Assembly (NCBI GenBank): GCA_037446075.1
Contig: JBBIJH010000025.1
Span: 1-25,159 of the forward strand
Direction: 5' to 3'
From: JBBIJH01 sp037446075
GTDB lineage: Bacteria > Bacteroidota > Ignavibacteria > UBA10030 > JAHEZR01
Length of the DNA stretch: 25,159 nt
Below, one piece after another: positions 1 to 8,447 of this stretch; positions within the stretch are counted from its first letter, which is position 1; each line of letters begins with the position of its first letter. The position numbers were made by a program, and so were the translations under genes. The notes under the pieces were generated by a model. The model did not search any database, was not told where the DNA came from, and was given only the letters and a program-made list of their open reading frames with translations.

Positions 1-612
1 AGCTTGTTCTCCATGCTTTCAAACTTGTCCTTGTGACGCAGACCAGCGTCGTAGTAAAGCTCGCCGATGTAGCGTGCCGTCGCAGGATCGGAAGTGATCG
101 AGAAGGCTTTCTCAAGCGGTGGGAGCGCCTTCATCGTCTCGCCCTTCGAGAGATAGCAGAACGCGAGGTTGCGGTAACTCGCGGCACTGTCAGGAAGTAT
201 CATCATGGCGGTCTCGAAGGCCGCGATCGCCTTGTCATAATATTCGACCGTATCTTTCCCTCGGTTGAAGTAATCGACGCCCATGTTCAGGTTTCTTGCC
301 CAGTAGCCGTATTTCGTTTCTTGAATCTCCTTCGCATGAGCTGGCCCAATTTCCAGCGCGTGCTTAAAGGCATCGACCATTCCTGCAAAATCATTCTTCT
401 GTGCTCTCACCTGTCCAAGCAAGAACCAGGCTTCCTCATTCTTTGGGTTCTTGGCCACTTCTTGCTCCAGGCTTCGAATCGCGTTATCCCAATCCGAACG
501 CTGAATATAGAGTCTCGCACTTGTCATCTCGGTGGAAGAACACTGGAAGCCCAGCGATAATAGGGCAACCACAAGAACGAGAAGGGCCACGGCGGGAATA
601 AATCTTGTCATT
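1..612 (-). CDS. TPR-repeat lipoprotein, partial (3' end beyond window)
   Basis: Reading the minus strand from ATG at 612-610 gives 204 codons with no stop before the window edge, so the C-terminus is missing. Residues 1-23 are a typical lipoprotein signal (basic start, LLVLVVALLSLGF) followed by Cys24, so the mature protein is probably anchored in a membrane of the envelope. The rest reads as tetratricopeptide-like helices, for example EEAWFLLGQVRAQKNDFAG, then YYDKAIAAFETAMMILPDSA and AASYRNLAFCYLSKGE. An AGGAG ribosome site lies 7 bases before the ATG. TPR proteins are protein-protein interaction scaffolds; nothing visible gives a specific partner. The gene is divergent from citrate synthase and has its own good promoter at 676-704. 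Confidence 0.85.
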
Positions 613-675
613 GAGTACTCCTGCTGTTCAAAGAGCTAGTGCGGGATGATTGCTATCTCGATTTGAAACGAACAT

Positions 676-704
676 AATATAGCGAAAAGGGTCTCTAGAG
701 TCAA
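676..704 (-). promoter_or_regulatory. sigma-70-type promoter of the TPR lipoprotein gene
   Basis: On the minus strand TTGACT (704-699), a 17-base spacer and TATATT (681-676) each match the sigma-70 consensus at 5 of 6 positions. Transcription would start near 669, leaving a leader of roughly 57 bases before the ATG at 612. The placement in the divergent intergenic region fits well. It has not been tested, but spacing and both hexamers are good. Confidence 0.65.
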
Positions 705-799
705 GGAATTTTATCCGATGGAAGATTCTCCGCACGACACTGTCCGTTTCTCAACCGAAAGAATTGTTTCTCGAAGGAGTTGTTTCTCTGCGGAGAACG

Positions 800-854
800 T
801 TGACTTTGAGATTTTTTTTTGATAGTTTGACAACGTGATCGATCCGACAATCAT
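800..854 (+). promoter_or_regulatory. possible promoter region of citrate synthase
   Basis: Two -35-like hexamers lie upstream of the citrate synthase gene: TTGACT at 800-805 and TTGACA at 827-832, separated by a run of nine T's. The second has AATCAT (849-854, 4 of 6) at a 16-base spacing. The -10 matches are weak, so only the general location is supported. The rest of 613-891 shows no coding potential. Confidence 0.3.
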
Positions 855-891
855 CGGCTCTCGACGCTCTGACACTAACTAGAGCTATTGC

Positions 892-2037
892 ATGGCAGAA
901 CGAGAAACGCTCACTGCAACCTTTAAGGAAGGATTGGAGGATATTGTTGCCGCCACCTCCTCGATCTGCTTTATCGATGGAGTGCAGGGCAGATTGATCT
1001 ATCGTGGCTATGACATCAGAGATCTCGCCCGATACTCCACTTTCGAGGAGACAGTCTACTTGCTCTGGAATGGGGTTCTCCCAACCCGTTCGCAGCTCGA
1101 TGAAATTTCTTCCCAATTGATCGAAAATAGAGCGATTCCGGACTCCCTGTACGCCATTCTGCGCTCGGCGCCGAAGTCGGCCCACCCGATGTCCATCCTT
1201 CGCTCCGGAGTCTCACAGCTAGCGTTGACAGATCCAGATGCCGAAGATAGTTCATTCGAAGCCAACAAACGAAAGAGCCTCCGCCTCGTTGCAAAGATTC
1301 CGACAATCATTGCCGCCTTCCACCGTTACCGAAAGGGCCTCACGCCCGTTGCACCTTCTGCGTCGCTTAGACATGCAGGGAATTTCCTTTACATGCTGAG
1401 TGGGTCAAGGCCTGAGAAGCGCGATGAACGAATCTTCGATGTCTGTCTCATTCTCCATGCGGATCATGAGTTCAACGCCTCCACGTTTGCGGCGCGTGTA
1501 ACGGCGGCCACCCTCTCCGACATGTATTCCGCTGTCACCTCTGCGATTGGTGCCCTGAAGGGGCCACTGCATGGAGGAGCGAACGAGCAGGTGATGAAAA
1601 TGCTCCTCGCAATCGGAGAGCCTTCGAGAGCCGAATCCCACGTTCGCGCTGAGCTTAGCGCGAAGAGAAAAATCCCCGGGTTCGGCCACCGGGTCTATAA
1701 GACGGAGGATCCGAGAGCAACGATCCTTCGGGAGATTGCTCATGAGTTGGGACAGCGGGGCGGCGATTCGCGCTGGTTCGACATCTCAAAGAGAATCGAA
1801 AGAATTATGAAGGAGGAAAAGCAACTGTATCCGAATGTTGATTTCTATTCAGCGTCCGTTTACTATCAGTTGGGAATTCCGATCGATCTTTTTACACCGA
1901 TCTTTGCTCTTAGCCGAATCTCTGGATGGACAGCCCATATCCTCGAACAATATGCTCACAACAGATTGATCCGACCACTTTCGGAATATACGGGACCACT
2001 CGATCTCGAGTACGCCCCGGTCGAGAAACGAATGTAA
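892..2037 (+). CDS. gltA: citrate synthase
   Basis: The 381-residue product condenses acetyl-CoA with oxaloacetate to citrate, the entry step of the TCA cycle, in the cytoplasm. All three family active-site motifs are present: GPLHGGANE with His227, PGFGHRVYKTEDPRA with His266, and NVDFYSA with Asp317; these match His264, His305 and Asp362 of the E. coli enzyme. The length fits the shorter citrate synthases of about 370-390 residues rather than the 427-residue E. coli type. ATG 892 is the only in-frame start after a TAG at 880-882; the ribosome site is weak (AGAG). Isocitrate dehydrogenase follows 154 bases downstream, supporting a TCA role. A 2-methylcitrate synthase is a less likely alternative that sequence alone does not exclude, but no prpB/prpD neighbours are seen. 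Confidence 0.96.
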   Translation: MAERETLTATFKEGLEDIVAATSSICFIDGVQGRLIYRGYDIRDLARYSTFEETVYLLWNGVLPTRSQLDEISSQLIENRAIPDSLYAILRSAPKSAHPMSILRSGVSQLALTDPDAEDSSFEANKRKSLRLVAKIPTIIAAFHRYRKGLTPVAPSASLRHAGNFLYMLSGSRPEKRDERIFDVCLILHADHEFNASTFAARVTAATLSDMYSAVTSAIGALKGPLHGGANEQVMKMLLAIGEPSRAESHVRAELSAKRKIPGFGHRVYKTEDPRATILREIAHELGQRGGDSRWFDISKRIERIMKEEKQLYPNVDFYSASVYYQLGIPIDLFTPIFALSRISGWTAHILEQYAHNRLIRPLSEYTGPLDLEYAPVEKRM

Positions 2038-2161
2038 GAGGATCGGTTAAGAAAAGTTTCTTCTACCACGCGGGATGGATGAAAACTTCAGGGAAAACAT
2101 CATCTGTCCTGCGTTTTTGTTTTTTGGAATCACGATACTGACTGATCCATCAATTCATTGA

Positions 2162-2178
2162 CGGAGATTGATTCTCCG
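2162..2178 (+). promoter_or_regulatory. small hairpin abutting the icd ribosome site
   Basis: CGGAGA (2162-2167), loop TTGAT, TCTCCG (2173-2178) is a perfect 6-bp stem. It ends on the base before the AAGGAAG ribosome site (2179-2185) of the isocitrate dehydrogenase gene. It could tune ribosome access or protect the mRNA 5' end. A 6-bp stem can occur by chance, so the function is speculative. Confidence 0.3.
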
Positions 2179-2191
2179 AAGGAAGCAAGTC

Positions 2192-3442
2192 ATGGCAACA
2201 TACGAAAAACTCACGGCTCCCACGACAGGCCACAAGATTACCATCGATGGCGAACGCATCTGTGTCCCGGACGATCCGATCATTCCATGGATCGAAGGTG
2301 ATGGAACCGGACCGGATATTTGGCGAGCCGCCCGGCTTGTGTTCGATGCAGCAGTGAATAAGGCTTACAGCGGAAAGAAAAAAATCGTTTGGTTTGAAGT
2401 CTATGCTGGAGAGAAGGCAACCAAGATCTACGGGGAAAACACCTGGCTACCGAATGACACACTGGAAGCGGTCAAGGAGTACATCGTTGCAATCAAAGGG
2501 CCACTGACTACGCCGGTAGGCGGTGGGATTCGCAGCTTGAACGTCACACTCCGGCAGGTCCTCGATCTCTTTGCATGTGTGCGCCCGGTGAAATACTATC
2601 AAGGTGTCCCAAGCCCGATGAAGCGCCCTCAGGATTTGAACGTCGTCATTTTCCGAGAGAACACTGAAGATGTCTATGCCGGCATCGAGTGGCGAGCGGG
2701 AACGCCGGAAGCAAAGAGGATGATCGAATTTCTGGAGAAGGAGATGGGGAAAAAAGTAAGGCAGGACTCTGGTGTGGGCATAAAACCCATCTCCGTTTTT
2801 GGATCCAAGCGGCTTGTGAAAAAAGCGATTCGATATGCAATCGAAAATGACCGAAGGAGCGTCACTCTCGTGCATAAAGGCAACATCATGAAGTTCACCG
2901 AGGGGGCCTTCCGAGATTGGGGATACCAAGCTGCACAAGAAGAGTTTCCCGATGACACGATCACAGAGACTGAACTCGCAGAGAAATACGGAGGAAAACA
3001 ACCTGCCAGCAAGATTGTGATCAAGGATCGGATTGCCGACAGCATGTTCCAGCAGATCCTCCTCCGTCCGAATGAATACGACGTAATCGCAACTCCGAAT
3101 TTGAACGGAGACTATCTTTCTGATGCCGCAGCTGCCCAAGTCGGTGGGCTGGGAATCGCACCAGGAGGGAACATAAGCTATCACTATGCCTTCTTCGAGG
3201 CGACGCATGGAACGGCACCAAAATACGCCGGCCTCGACAAAGTGAATCCCGGCTCGTTGATTCTCTCCGGGGTGATGATGCTCGAATATCTCGGTTGGAA
3301 GGAAGCAGCAAGACTCATCGAAGATGCGATGCAGAGAACGATCCAGCAGAAGATCGTGACATATGACTTCGCGCGATTGATGGAAGGTGCGAAGGAAGTG
3401 AAGTGCTCGGAGTTTGCGCAAGCGATTGTTGGGAATATGTAA
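2192..3442 (+). CDS. icd: isocitrate dehydrogenase [NADP+]
   Basis: This 416-residue enzyme oxidatively decarboxylates isocitrate to 2-oxoglutarate. It has the same length as, and close similarity throughout to, E. coli Icd: PIIPWIEGDGTGPDI, VAIKGPLTTPVGGGIRSLNV, VIFRENTEDVYAGIEW, VTLVHKGNIMKFTEGAF and FEATHGTAPKYAG are all recognisable. Ser115 in GGGIRSLNV corresponds to the E. coli Ser113 that AceK phosphorylates. The NADP-selecting residues are present: Lys-Tyr in HGTAPKYAG, the following Val in DKVNPGS, and Tyr/Arg in VTYDFARLM. ATG 2192 is chosen over an in-frame TTG at 2168 because AAGGAAG (2179-2185) is correctly spaced for it and the N-terminus then aligns with the family. It lies after citrate synthase on the same strand. 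Confidence 0.97.
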   Translation: MATYEKLTAPTTGHKITIDGERICVPDDPIIPWIEGDGTGPDIWRAARLVFDAAVNKAYSGKKKIVWFEVYAGEKATKIYGENTWLPNDTLEAVKEYIVAIKGPLTTPVGGGIRSLNVTLRQVLDLFACVRPVKYYQGVPSPMKRPQDLNVVIFRENTEDVYAGIEWRAGTPEAKRMIEFLEKEMGKKVRQDSGVGIKPISVFGSKRLVKKAIRYAIENDRRSVTLVHKGNIMKFTEGAFRDWGYQAAQEEFPDDTITETELAEKYGGKQPASKIVIKDRIADSMFQQILLRPNEYDVIATPNLNGDYLSDAAAAQVGGLGIAPGGNISYHYAFFEATHGTAPKYAGLDKVNPGSLILSGVMMLEYLGWKEAARLIEDAMQRTIQQKIVTYDFARLMEGAKEVKCSEFAQAIVGNM

Positions 3443-3538
3443 GGCCAAGTTCCTTTTTCAACCCATCCAAACCATCGAGAATCCTTGAAGGGCTGATTTC
3501 GGCCCATTTTAGGACCTTATCTGTAGCGCTCCGGGAGC

Positions 3539-3558
3539 TGATCAAACTAGCTTGATCA
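3539..3558. repeat. inverted repeat downstream of icd
   Basis: TGATCAA (3539-3545), spacer ACTAGC, TTGATCA (3552-3558) is a perfect 7-bp inverted repeat about 100 bases after the icd stop. No T-run follows on either strand, so it is a poor intrinsic terminator. It could be an operator-like palindrome. No other structure beyond this and the 3641-3676 element is seen in 3443-3703. Confidence 0.35.
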
Positions 3559-3640
3559 CCTTCAGAGCGTCGGCTCGAGCAGCTTGAATTAATATCGCTT
3601 TATTGCCAGCTTTCAACCTGCAGCCTCGCCGTTTTCACTT

Positions 3641-3676
3641 CTTAATGATTCTTTACACAATCTTAACATAGATTGT
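3641..3676 (+). promoter_or_regulatory. candidate regulator-binding site upstream of the kinase operon
   Basis: Three related heptamers follow one another at helical spacing: CTTAATG (3641), CTTTACA (3651) and CTTAACA (3662), 10 and 11 bases apart. Direct heptamers spaced about 11 bases apart are the classic layout of OmpR/PhoB-family operators. The last copy also lies in an inverted repeat, ACAATCT (3657-3663), TAACAT, AGATTGT (3670-3676). A 14-base stretch (3655-3668, ACACAATCTTAACA) recurs exactly at 8698-8711. The site ends 27 bases before the kinase ATG, so autoregulation by the operon's own response regulator is a reasonable inference, unproven. Confidence 0.4.
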
Positions 3677-3703
3677 TTGAGCGTTTGTTACATTAAGGCG
3701 TGA

Positions 3704-5863
3704 ATGACTGGTATGCAGCCCACACGCAAGAGACAAGCGAAGATTGGTCTGCTTTTCTTCGCCAGCCTTGGGATTCCTTCCATCGTTTTCGGATATCTCG
3801 CTCTGCGCGGCATCCAAAGCGATCGAGCTATCGCAGAACAAGAACTCATGGAGGACCATCGCCGGGCAGCAGACCGGGTGATGTTTGTCGTCGAGCGTGA
3901 GCTCCGTGCCATTGAGCTATCGCTTTCGGATCTCGCTCACAAGTACGCGGAAGGTTCCCAGCCGGCTGACCTCCTGCTCGCCGAACAGATCAGAGCGAGC
4001 AGTCGGCTCGCGAACTTAAGCTTCGTCATCAATGACCACGGCGCGATCTTTTCTGGCCTAACCGTGCTTTACCGGAAAGATAACATCGGGGAATTGCTGC
4101 CAAGGTTGGTTCAAGCGCAGAAGAACGATTTCATGACTGCCGGCGAGAAGGCGGAGTTTCAGCTTCTGAATTACAACCAAGCTCGGCATCATTATGAGCG
4201 TGCTTACTTACAAGCGCGTTCTGAAAAAGACCGAGCCGAAGCATTGTTTGCCGCCGGCCGCGTGTTGAAAAAAGCCGGGGACAATCCGGGGGCACTGCAG
4301 GCATTTGGTCGTATCACACGCGAGTTCTCGTCTGTCATTCTTGAAACCGGTTTTCCGGCCCTAGCCGCTGCTCGGCTTCAGTTGATCGAGCTTGTGATTG
4401 CTGAGAATGCTCGCAACCCCGCGGGGGAGTTGGTTTCCTTCTATGAGCAGATCTTGCAGGGAAAGTGGGATATCGAACAATCCGTTTTCGAATCTTTGAT
4501 CAGTGAGCTTAACAACTTGCGGCGACAGTGCTCAGCTCGGCGATCGAACGAAGATTCCTTATTTGAAGAGAGATTCAAGGAAATAGAGAAGCGAAAGAAC
4601 GCACTCGTTGTGACAACAGAGTACCTTCTTGAGTTGCAGGCAAACCTCCAAGAGCTATCAAGCCAGTCTCAGCATTCGGAGGCTAACACAGGTCTCCATG
4701 TGCAACGAATAGTCCGCACGGTCGGAAACCGCGTCTATAACCTCATTGTTATCCCCACAAGAAATAGGCGGGATGGGACCGCTCGATGGCTGGGTGTTGT
4801 GCTGGCAACGGAAACCACCGGCACTGAAGCGCTCGCTTCCCTGCTTGCGCAAATACAGCTTCCTGCTCACTCCGCGTTGCAAGTGACAAATGAGGACGGG
4901 CAAATCTTGATCCGGGGACCTCGCGATGAATCCTCGAAGAAAGTTCTTGAGGCCACCTTCCCAGCTCGGTTCCCGCAGTGGCACCTCGCACTCTATCAAG
5001 AAAGTCTCTCAATGTTTGAGGAGTTGCTGGTGTCGCGACGGCGAATCTACGTGTACGCACTGCTACTGGCGGCAGGCCTAGCTGTCTTTGGCGGATTCCT
5101 TATGCTGCGGATCATGACCCGGGAGCTTGAACTGGCGAAGATGAAATCGGACTTCGTTTCAACCGTCTCTCACGAACTCCGGACGCCGCTTACGTCCATC
5201 CGCCATTTGTCTGAAATGCTACGGCGAAATCGCGTAGCTTCAGAGGAACGCCGCCGTCGTTACTACACGGCAATCAATGAACAGGCGGAGCGTCTCTCAC
5301 TACTCATCGAAAACATCCTTGACATCTCTAGCTTGGAACGGGGTACTCGCAAACTTCAAGCGGAGCGTGTCCACGTTGATGAGTTCTTGAAGAGGCTCGT
5401 CGAACGCGCTCGCGAGCAAGTTCAGTATGAAGGATTCGCCTTTACCATTGATCTTGCGGATGATTTGCCGCCAGTTCTCATGAATCAAGAAACCATGGAG
5501 CAGGCAATCCTAAATCTCCTCGATAACGCTGTGAAGTACTCCGGGTCATCAAAAGAAGTAGTCATTCGGGCATGTCGAGAAGATCAACAGGTGCTCATTG
5601 CTGTAAAGGACTACGGCCTCGGTATCGAGGAGTCGGAAATAGGTCGGGTGTTTGAAAGATTCTACCGCGGCACGCGAGCACTTGGGCATCCGATTAGGGG
5701 CACAGGGCTTGGGCTTGCGCTGGTTCAACAAATCGTTGCGGCTCATCGAGGGACGATCAGTGTTCAGAGCAAGGTGGGACGTGGAAGTACGTTCTTCATC
5801 AGACTGCCGGTAACAGAAACGGGAGACTCCGAAGGTGGAGAAGATTCTCATCATCGAGGATGA
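3704..5863 (+). CDS. membrane sensor histidine kinase with large TPR-like sensor region
   Basis: The 719-residue protein has a membrane segment at about 14-34, a roughly 410-residue probably extracytoplasmic region, a second membrane segment at about 449-470, then a cytoplasmic kinase core. The H-box FVSTVSHELRTPLTS has phospho-acceptor His490. The ATPase domain shows an N-box with Asn604 and Asn608 (ILNLLDNAVKY), a G1 box KDYGLGIEE, an F-box FERFYRG and a G2 box GTGLGLAL. The sensor region begins with coiled-coil-like helices. At about 150-205 it carries helical repeats resembling TPRs (RHHYERAYLQ, ALFAAGRVLKKAGDNPGALQAF). No HAMP or PAS domain is obvious. AAGG at 3695-3698 supports ATG 3704. 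The gene overlaps its response regulator by 29 bases, so it is the partner kinase. The signal is unknown. Confidence 0.93.
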   Translation: MTGMQPTRKRQAKIGLLFFASLGIPSIVFGYLALRGIQSDRAIAEQELMEDHRRAADRVMFVVERELRAIELSLSDLAHKYAEGSQPADLLLAEQIRASSRLANLSFVINDHGAIFSGLTVLYRKDNIGELLPRLVQAQKNDFMTAGEKAEFQLLNYNQARHHYERAYLQARSEKDRAEALFAAGRVLKKAGDNPGALQAFGRITREFSSVILETGFPALAAARLQLIELVIAENARNPAGELVSFYEQILQGKWDIEQSVFESLISELNNLRRQCSARRSNEDSLFEERFKEIEKRKNALVVTTEYLLELQANLQELSSQSQHSEANTGLHVQRIVRTVGNRVYNLIVIPTRNRRDGTARWLGVVLATETTGTEALASLLAQIQLPAHSALQVTNEDGQILIRGPRDESSKKVLEATFPARFPQWHLALYQESLSMFEELLVSRRRIYVYALLLAAGLAVFGGFLMLRIMTRELELAKMKSDFVSTVSHELRTPLTSIRHLSEMLRRNRVASEERRRRYYTAINEQAERLSLLIENILDISSLERGTRKLQAERVHVDEFLKRLVERAREQVQYEGFAFTIDLADDLPPVLMNQETMEQAILNLLDNAVKYSGSSKEVVIRACREDQQVLIAVKDYGLGIEESEIGRVFERFYRGTRALGHPIRGTGLGLALVQQIVAAHRGTISVQSKVGRGSTFFIRLPVTETGDSEGGEDSHHRG

Positions 5864-6515
5864 GGAAAGCATTCTGATGGCGCTTGAGGACGACCTGGCG
5901 CTCGAACGCTACGAGGTCACAGGAGTCCGGGAGGGATCAGGAGGGCTGGAAGCAGCACTGAAGAATCGCTATGATCTCATCATCCTGGATATCATGCTAC
6001 CCGATATCAGCGGTTTCGATATCTGCCGAGAGCTTCGGAGGGCAAACATCACGACCCCGATTCTCATACTGAGCGCAAAAGGTCAGGAGATTGACAAAGT
6101 GTTGGGGCTTGAACTTGGGGCAGACGATTATGTCACGAAACCATACAGTCCACGGGAATTGCTTGCCCGCATCAAGGCATTGTTGCGGCGCGTTCATAGA
6201 GTGCAGCATGGAGCGGAGTTCTATCGTTTTGGTACTGTGGAGGTTGACTTCAAGCGGTATGAGGTGAAGAAGAGGTCTAAGCCCGTCTATCTGACCTCGT
6301 TAGAGTTTGCTTTACTGCGGCTGTTCATCGATCACAGAGATGAAGTGCTCAGCAGAGATCGGATCCTAGACGAAGTCTGGGGCAAGGACGTCTATGTCAC
6401 CGGCCGTTCAGTGGACGTGCACATTGCCAACTTGCGGCGGAAGATCGAGGACGATCAGACCAATCCCCGATTCTTTGTAGGCGTGCGAGGTGTTGGATAC
6501 AGGTTCACAGGATAG
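5835..6515 (+). CDS. OmpR/PhoB-family response regulator
   Basis: This 226-residue DNA-binding regulator has an N-terminal receiver domain with the acidic pocket in ILIIEDEES, phospho-acceptor Asp52 in LIILDIMLPD, and the conserved Lys102 in YVTKPYSPRELL. Its C-terminal winged helix (about 125-226) ends in the family signature RGVGYRFTG. The start is GTG 5835, inside the end of the kinase gene, giving the canonical N-terminus; GGGAG at 5821-5825 is a suitable ribosome site. The 29-base overlap implies translational coupling with the kinase. Likely targets are its own operon and possibly the exported-protein cluster, both preceded by the same 14-base sequence; this is inferred. Confidence 0.95.
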   Translation: MEKILIIEDEESILMALEDDLALERYEVTGVREGSGGLEAALKNRYDLIILDIMLPDISGFDICRELRRANITTPILILSAKGQEIDKVLGLELGADDYVTKPYSPRELLARIKALLRRVHRVQHGAEFYRFGTVEVDFKRYEVKKRSKPVYLTSLEFALLRLFIDHRDEVLSRDRILDEVWGKDVYVTGRSVDVHIANLRRKIEDDQTNPRFFVGVRGVGYRFTG

Positions 6516-6545
6516 GCGAAAGTTTTCTAGGACAACCTGCTCGAA

Positions 6546-8447
6546 ATGAGAAGATTAACACTTTCAATCTCGTTTCTGCTGTTGCTGATCGTTGTGCAGT
6601 CCCCTCTCTATGCACAGGAGAACGCCCAGACCCTCTTGCGCTTAGGATTGTACAAGGAACAGGTAGAGGGTGATTTGCAGTCAGCGATCAAACTATTTGA
6701 ACGGTTGATTGATCAGTACCCGAACCAACGCACCGCCTGTGCATGGGCACATCTTTACATTGGACTGTGCTATGAGAAACTTGGCGAGCAGCAATTAAGT
6801 GCCAACGCCTACAGAAAGATTATCGAACGTTATGCTGATCAAGCGGTGGTTGCATCAGAGGCAAAGAAGAAAATCGCTTCATCGTTCACCAGCAAGAACC
6901 CTTTTGCCGACTTAGTTGAACACTACATTAACGAAGCATACACCCCGATCTTAGATGACATATCTCCGGACGGAACCAAAGAAGCTCTTACCGATTGGAC
7001 GACAGGCAATCTCGTTATCAGGGACCGACGAACCGGGAAGCTTACCGAGTTGACCCATAAGACCTGGGAAGAATCACCAGCCTTTGCATATTGGAAAGTC
7101 TGGTCGCGCGATGGAAAGCGCATTGCCTACACCTGGTGTCGAGATGCCTACTTCGGCGAACTGCGAGTCATTTCCGCCGAGGGAGGAGAGCCAACCGCCG
7201 TCTTCGGGCAACCGGGGTGGACGGTCATGCCCAAGGACTGGTTTCCTGACGGAAGGCATCTTGCTGTACTCTTAGGCAGGCATGAACCCGGAAACAAGCT
7301 GGAAATTTCTCCTGTTCTCGCCATCGTTGATCTTGGTTCTCGAGCTCACGAGGAGGTAAGAGCGCTCCATGGGAGTTCACGCGGTGTAAAGGTCTCGCCG
7401 GACGGAAACAATATCGTGTTCGATTATCAAGCTGCTGAGGAAAAGCGAAAAATACTTCTCTTTTCACTCCCGACACATCAGGAGGATGTGCTTGCATCTG
7501 AAGTGGCCTTGGACTTCGACACGCCTATTTGGTCTGCGGATGGTAAGTATTTACTATTCCGTTCAGGTGCAGGGGGCGGATTCGCCTTGAACGCGCTACC
7601 GATCCGGGGTGATAGACCCTCTGGACAGAGAACCATCATCGATGCTAATATTGGGGCAACTGTTCTGAGCAAATTCGGAATGAGTGAGGGGGAATATCGT
7701 ATTTCCCTGCAGCGATTCAAGGAAGCTGAGCTTATGACCGAGAAACCAGCCTTGGAAGGGTTTCAAGAAGAGTTCTCCTCTCCTACGTTGGATCCAAGCT
7801 GGAGCGTGATCGAGTGGCAAGGAAAAAACGTATACGGCTTCAGCCGGTTCGGCTCATATTCCCTCACCGCCCATCCTGGTCATCTGCGATATTTTGCGCA
7901 CCCCATGATGACAAGCTCTGGTTGGCCTTATCTCGGTAACAACTTTTCCTATTGGTATTATCCAGCTCTCCAACTGCGGAAAAAAGTGACAGGAGAGGTC
8001 TGGGTTCTTGAGACAAAGGCGACCTATAGCCTCATCGGGGGTGTAGACGATCGCACTTTTGCGCTCACCGTCGTGTTCGGGGTGGAGGGTGGAAAAAGCT
8101 CATCTCTGGAGATCCGTCGGGCGAGGGGATGGGGCCAGGCATGGCTGAGCGCAGTTTTGATGGAGCAAGGACGAACTGCGAAAAGATTCTCTTATCCTCC
8201 CTTAGCAGACGAGCCAAGCGAGGCAAGAGAAAAAACTTTTTGGATGCGGGTCACGCGTGAGGATAGCGTGATAAGGCTAGACATAAGCAATGACGGGATC
8301 ACGTTTCGCCACGTACTTGAGGAACACATGAGCAAGGAATCGTTCGAAGCGACCCAATACTTGGTGATTACGGGCGACAGCTGGTTCTGCCCTGCCGGCT
8401 CGTATGTGGACTGGGATTATTTCCGGTTTAGGCCTCTGCGAAAATGA
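6546..8447 (+). CDS. secreted TPR / PD40 beta-propeller / jelly-roll protein
   Basis: The 633-residue protein has a signal peptide (residues 1-23, cleaved after LYA). TPR-like helices follow at about 26-105 (SAIKLFERLIDQYPNQ, YIGLCYEKLGEQQLSANAY). A TolB-like propeller follows with at least four clear blade motifs, including WSRDGKRIAY, WFPDGRHLAV, VSPDGNNIVF and WSADGKYLLF. From about 404 to the end there is a beta-rich region starting EGFQEEFSSPTLDPSWSV that resembles concanavalin-like/DUF1349 domains which bind carbohydrate. It starts 30 bases after the response regulator, so it is probably in the same operon and may be an accessory sensor or effector of the kinase. The ribosome site is poor (AGGA at a long distance), so expression may rely on coupling. 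No catalytic residues are recognised. Confidence 0.85.
   Translation: MRRLTLSISFLLLLIVVQSPLYAQENAQTLLRLGLYKEQVEGDLQSAIKLFERLIDQYPNQRTACAWAHLYIGLCYEKLGEQQLSANAYRKIIERYADQAVVASEAKKKIASSFTSKNPFADLVEHYINEAYTPILDDISPDGTKEALTDWTTGNLVIRDRRTGKLTELTHKTWEESPAFAYWKVWSRDGKRIAYTWCRDAYFGELRVISAEGGEPTAVFGQPGWTVMPKDWFPDGRHLAVLLGRHEPGNKLEISPVLAIVDLGSRAHEEVRALHGSSRGVKVSPDGNNIVFDYQAAEEKRKILLFSLPTHQEDVLASEVALDFDTPIWSADGKYLLFRSGAGGGFALNALPIRGDRPSGQRTIIDANIGATVLSKFGMSEGEYRISLQRFKEAELMTEKPALEGFQEEFSSPTLDPSWSVIEWQGKNVYGFSRFGSYSLTAHPGHLRYFAHPMMTSSGWPYLGNNFSYWYYPALQLRKKVTGEVWVLETKATYSLIGGVDDRTFALTVVFGVEGGKSSSLEIRRARGWGQAWLSAVLMEQGRTAKRFSYPPLADEPSEAREKTFWMRVTREDSVIRLDISNDGITFRHVLEEHMSKESFEATQYLVITGDSWFCPAGSYVDWDYFRFRPLRK

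Noticed and set aside
33..560. Plus-strand reading frame at the left edge
   Set aside because: The minus strand carries a convincing lipoprotein signal and TPR helices with a good promoter and ribosome site, so the plus-strand frame is a shadow.
2447..3448. Long antisense reading frame (333 codons) opposite isocitrate dehydrogenase
   Set aside because: It lies wholly on the opposite strand of a near-textbook icd gene, has low-complexity Cys/His/Arg-rich composition and no domain signature or ribosome site.
3539..3558. Inverted repeat after icd considered as its terminator
   Set aside because: No T-tail on the plus strand and nearly 100 bases from the stop; kept only as a repeat.
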